The position numbers were made by a program, and so were the translations under genes. The notes under the pieces were generated by a model, which worked only from the letters and a program-made list of their open reading frames with translations, was not told the origin of the DNA and searched no databases. From contig JAURXC010000102.1 of the NCBI GenBank assembly GCA_030654645.1, positions 1-13,476 on the forward strand: 13,476 bases of DNA, given 5' to 3'. Positions 12,686 to 13,476 of the stretch are shown one piece after another. Origin of the DNA: Deltaproteobacteria bacterium (GTDB lineage Bacteria > Desulfobacterota > Desulfuromonadia > Geobacterales > Pseudopelobacteraceae). Numbering within the stretch: position 1 is the stretch's first letter; the number at the start of each line of letters is the position of its first letter.

Positions 12686-13476
12686 ATGAACATTCATGAG
12701 TATCAGGCCAAGGAAATTCTGAGTAGTTACGGCATCCCGATTCCACGCGGAAGGGTGGCGTTGACCTCCGACCAGGTCGAACGGGCCGCCAAGATGATGG
12801 GGGGACGCTGTGTGGTCAAGGCCCAGATCTATGCCGGCGGACGCGGCAAAGCGGGCGGGGTCAAGCTGGTGCACTATCCGGAACAGGCCATGGAATACGG
12901 CAAGGAACTGTTCGGACGTACGCTGGTCACCAATCAGACCGGTCCGGAAGGTTTGAAGGTCCGCCGTATCCTGGTGGAGGAGGCGGTCGAGATCGCCAGG
13001 GAATTCTACCTTTCGATCACGCTTGACCGTGAAACCTCGCGCTACATCCTGATCGCCTCGGCCGAGGGGGGCATGGACATCGAGGAGGTGGCCAGCAAGA
13101 GCCCGGAAAAGATCCATACGCTGCAGATCGATCCCTTCACCGGCCTGCGTCCCTATCAGGCCCGCAAGATTTCCCTGGCGCTGGGGCTGTCCGGCTCGGT
13201 CTGCGAGGACTGTGTCGAACTGCTGATGAATCTGTATCGCGCCTGCCAGGAAAAGGACTGCGCGCTGGTTGAAATCAATCCTCTGGTGGTCACCAAGGCC
13301 GGCTGGCTGATGGCGATGGACGCCAAGATTACCTTCGACGACAATGCGGTCTACCGTCACCGTGAATATCCGGACATGATGGACTACTCCCAGCTGGATC
13401 CGCTGGAAATCACCGCCGGCAAATACGACCTGGCCTATATCAAGCTGACCGGCTCGATCGGCTGCCTGGTCAACGG
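12686..13476 (+). CDS. sucC: Succinyl-CoA ligase (ADP-forming) beta subunit, N-terminal 263 residues
   Basis: SucC, with SucD, interconverts succinyl-CoA and succinate with formation of ATP in the TCA cycle. The gene runs off the right edge; the E. coli protein has 388 residues, so about two thirds is present. The start MNIHEYQAKEIL is the canonical SucC N-terminus. The ATP-grasp fold is shown by VVKAQIYAGGRGKAGGVK (43-60), VEEAVEIAREFYLS (97-110), ASAEGGMDIEEVA (124-136) and VEINPLVV (195-202). Asn198 and Asp212 correspond to the Mg-binding Asn199 and Asp213 of E. coli. GGAG (12674-12677) lies 8 nt before the ATG. It has its own strong promoter after tsaB, and sucD is expected just beyond the window. 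Confidence 0.97.
   Translation, partial: MNIHEYQAKEILSSYGIPIPRGRVALTSDQVERAAKMMGGRCVVKAQIYAGGRGKAGGVKLVHYPEQAMEYGKELFGRTLVTNQTGPEGLKVRRILVEEAVEIAREFYLSITLDRETSRYILIASAEGGMDIEEVASKSPEKIHTLQIDPFTGLRPYQARKISLALGLSGSVCEDCVELLMNLYRACQEKDCALVEINPLVVTKAGWLMAMDAKITFDDNAVYRHREYPDMMDYSQLDPLEITAGKYDLAYIKLTGSIGCLVN

Overview
The window is chromosomal housekeeping DNA from a moderately GC-rich Gram-negative bacterium. The protein sequences and the gene order rpsB-tsf-pyrH-frr-uppS-cdsA-dxr-rseP, together with a MerA-like reductase, a small 2[4Fe-4S] ferredoxin and sucC, fit the Geobacterales (Desulfuromonadota, former Deltaproteobacteria). That assignment is inference from protein character; no search was run. 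No phage, insertion sequence, CRISPR array, tRNA or rRNA is visible.

Left edge (1-1427): two minus-strand genes, an unrecognised 119-residue protein followed 57 bp later by the N-terminal half of a mercuric-reductase-type flavoprotein that runs off the window. They diverge from ilvE across a 270-bp region that holds three separate dyad-symmetric elements and good promoter candidates.

Middle left (1428-2943): ilvE (branched-chain aminotransferase), a GNRA-capped GC hairpin, a tiny four-cysteine protein and, overlapping its 3' end, a two-cluster ferredoxin.

Core operon (2959-10104): an extended -10 promoter leads into rpsB (ribosomal protein S2) and tsf (EF-Ts). A strong intrinsic terminator then stands directly before pyrH (UMP kinase). 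pyrH is followed, with almost no spacing, by frr (ribosome recycling), uppS (undecaprenyl-PP synthase), cdsA (CDP-diacylglycerol synthase), dxr (first committed step of isoprenoid synthesis) and rseP (site-2 protease). A long hairpin with a U-tract ends the unit. The genes link translation with envelope precursor supply: Dxr feeds the isoprenoid pathway that UppS uses, CdsA supplies phospholipid precursor, and RseP acts in envelope-stress proteolysis. The most unusual detail is that cdsA has no usable ATG, GTG or TTG near its conserved N-terminus and appears to start at ATT, with a well-placed ribosome binding site.

Right part (10104-12571): a nitroreductase-family gene behind an extended -10 promoter flanked by an inverted repeat, then an AI-2E-type membrane protein and tsaB (tRNA t6A synthesis), probably one transcript. 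At the right edge, sucC (succinyl-CoA ligase beta) starts from its own near-consensus extended -10 promoter and runs out of the window.

I did not find a convincing new multi-gene system. The points worth a second look are the ATT start of cdsA, the in-operon terminator before pyrH, the cysteine-rich small protein/ferredoxin pair, and the dyads between the left-hand genes and ilvE.
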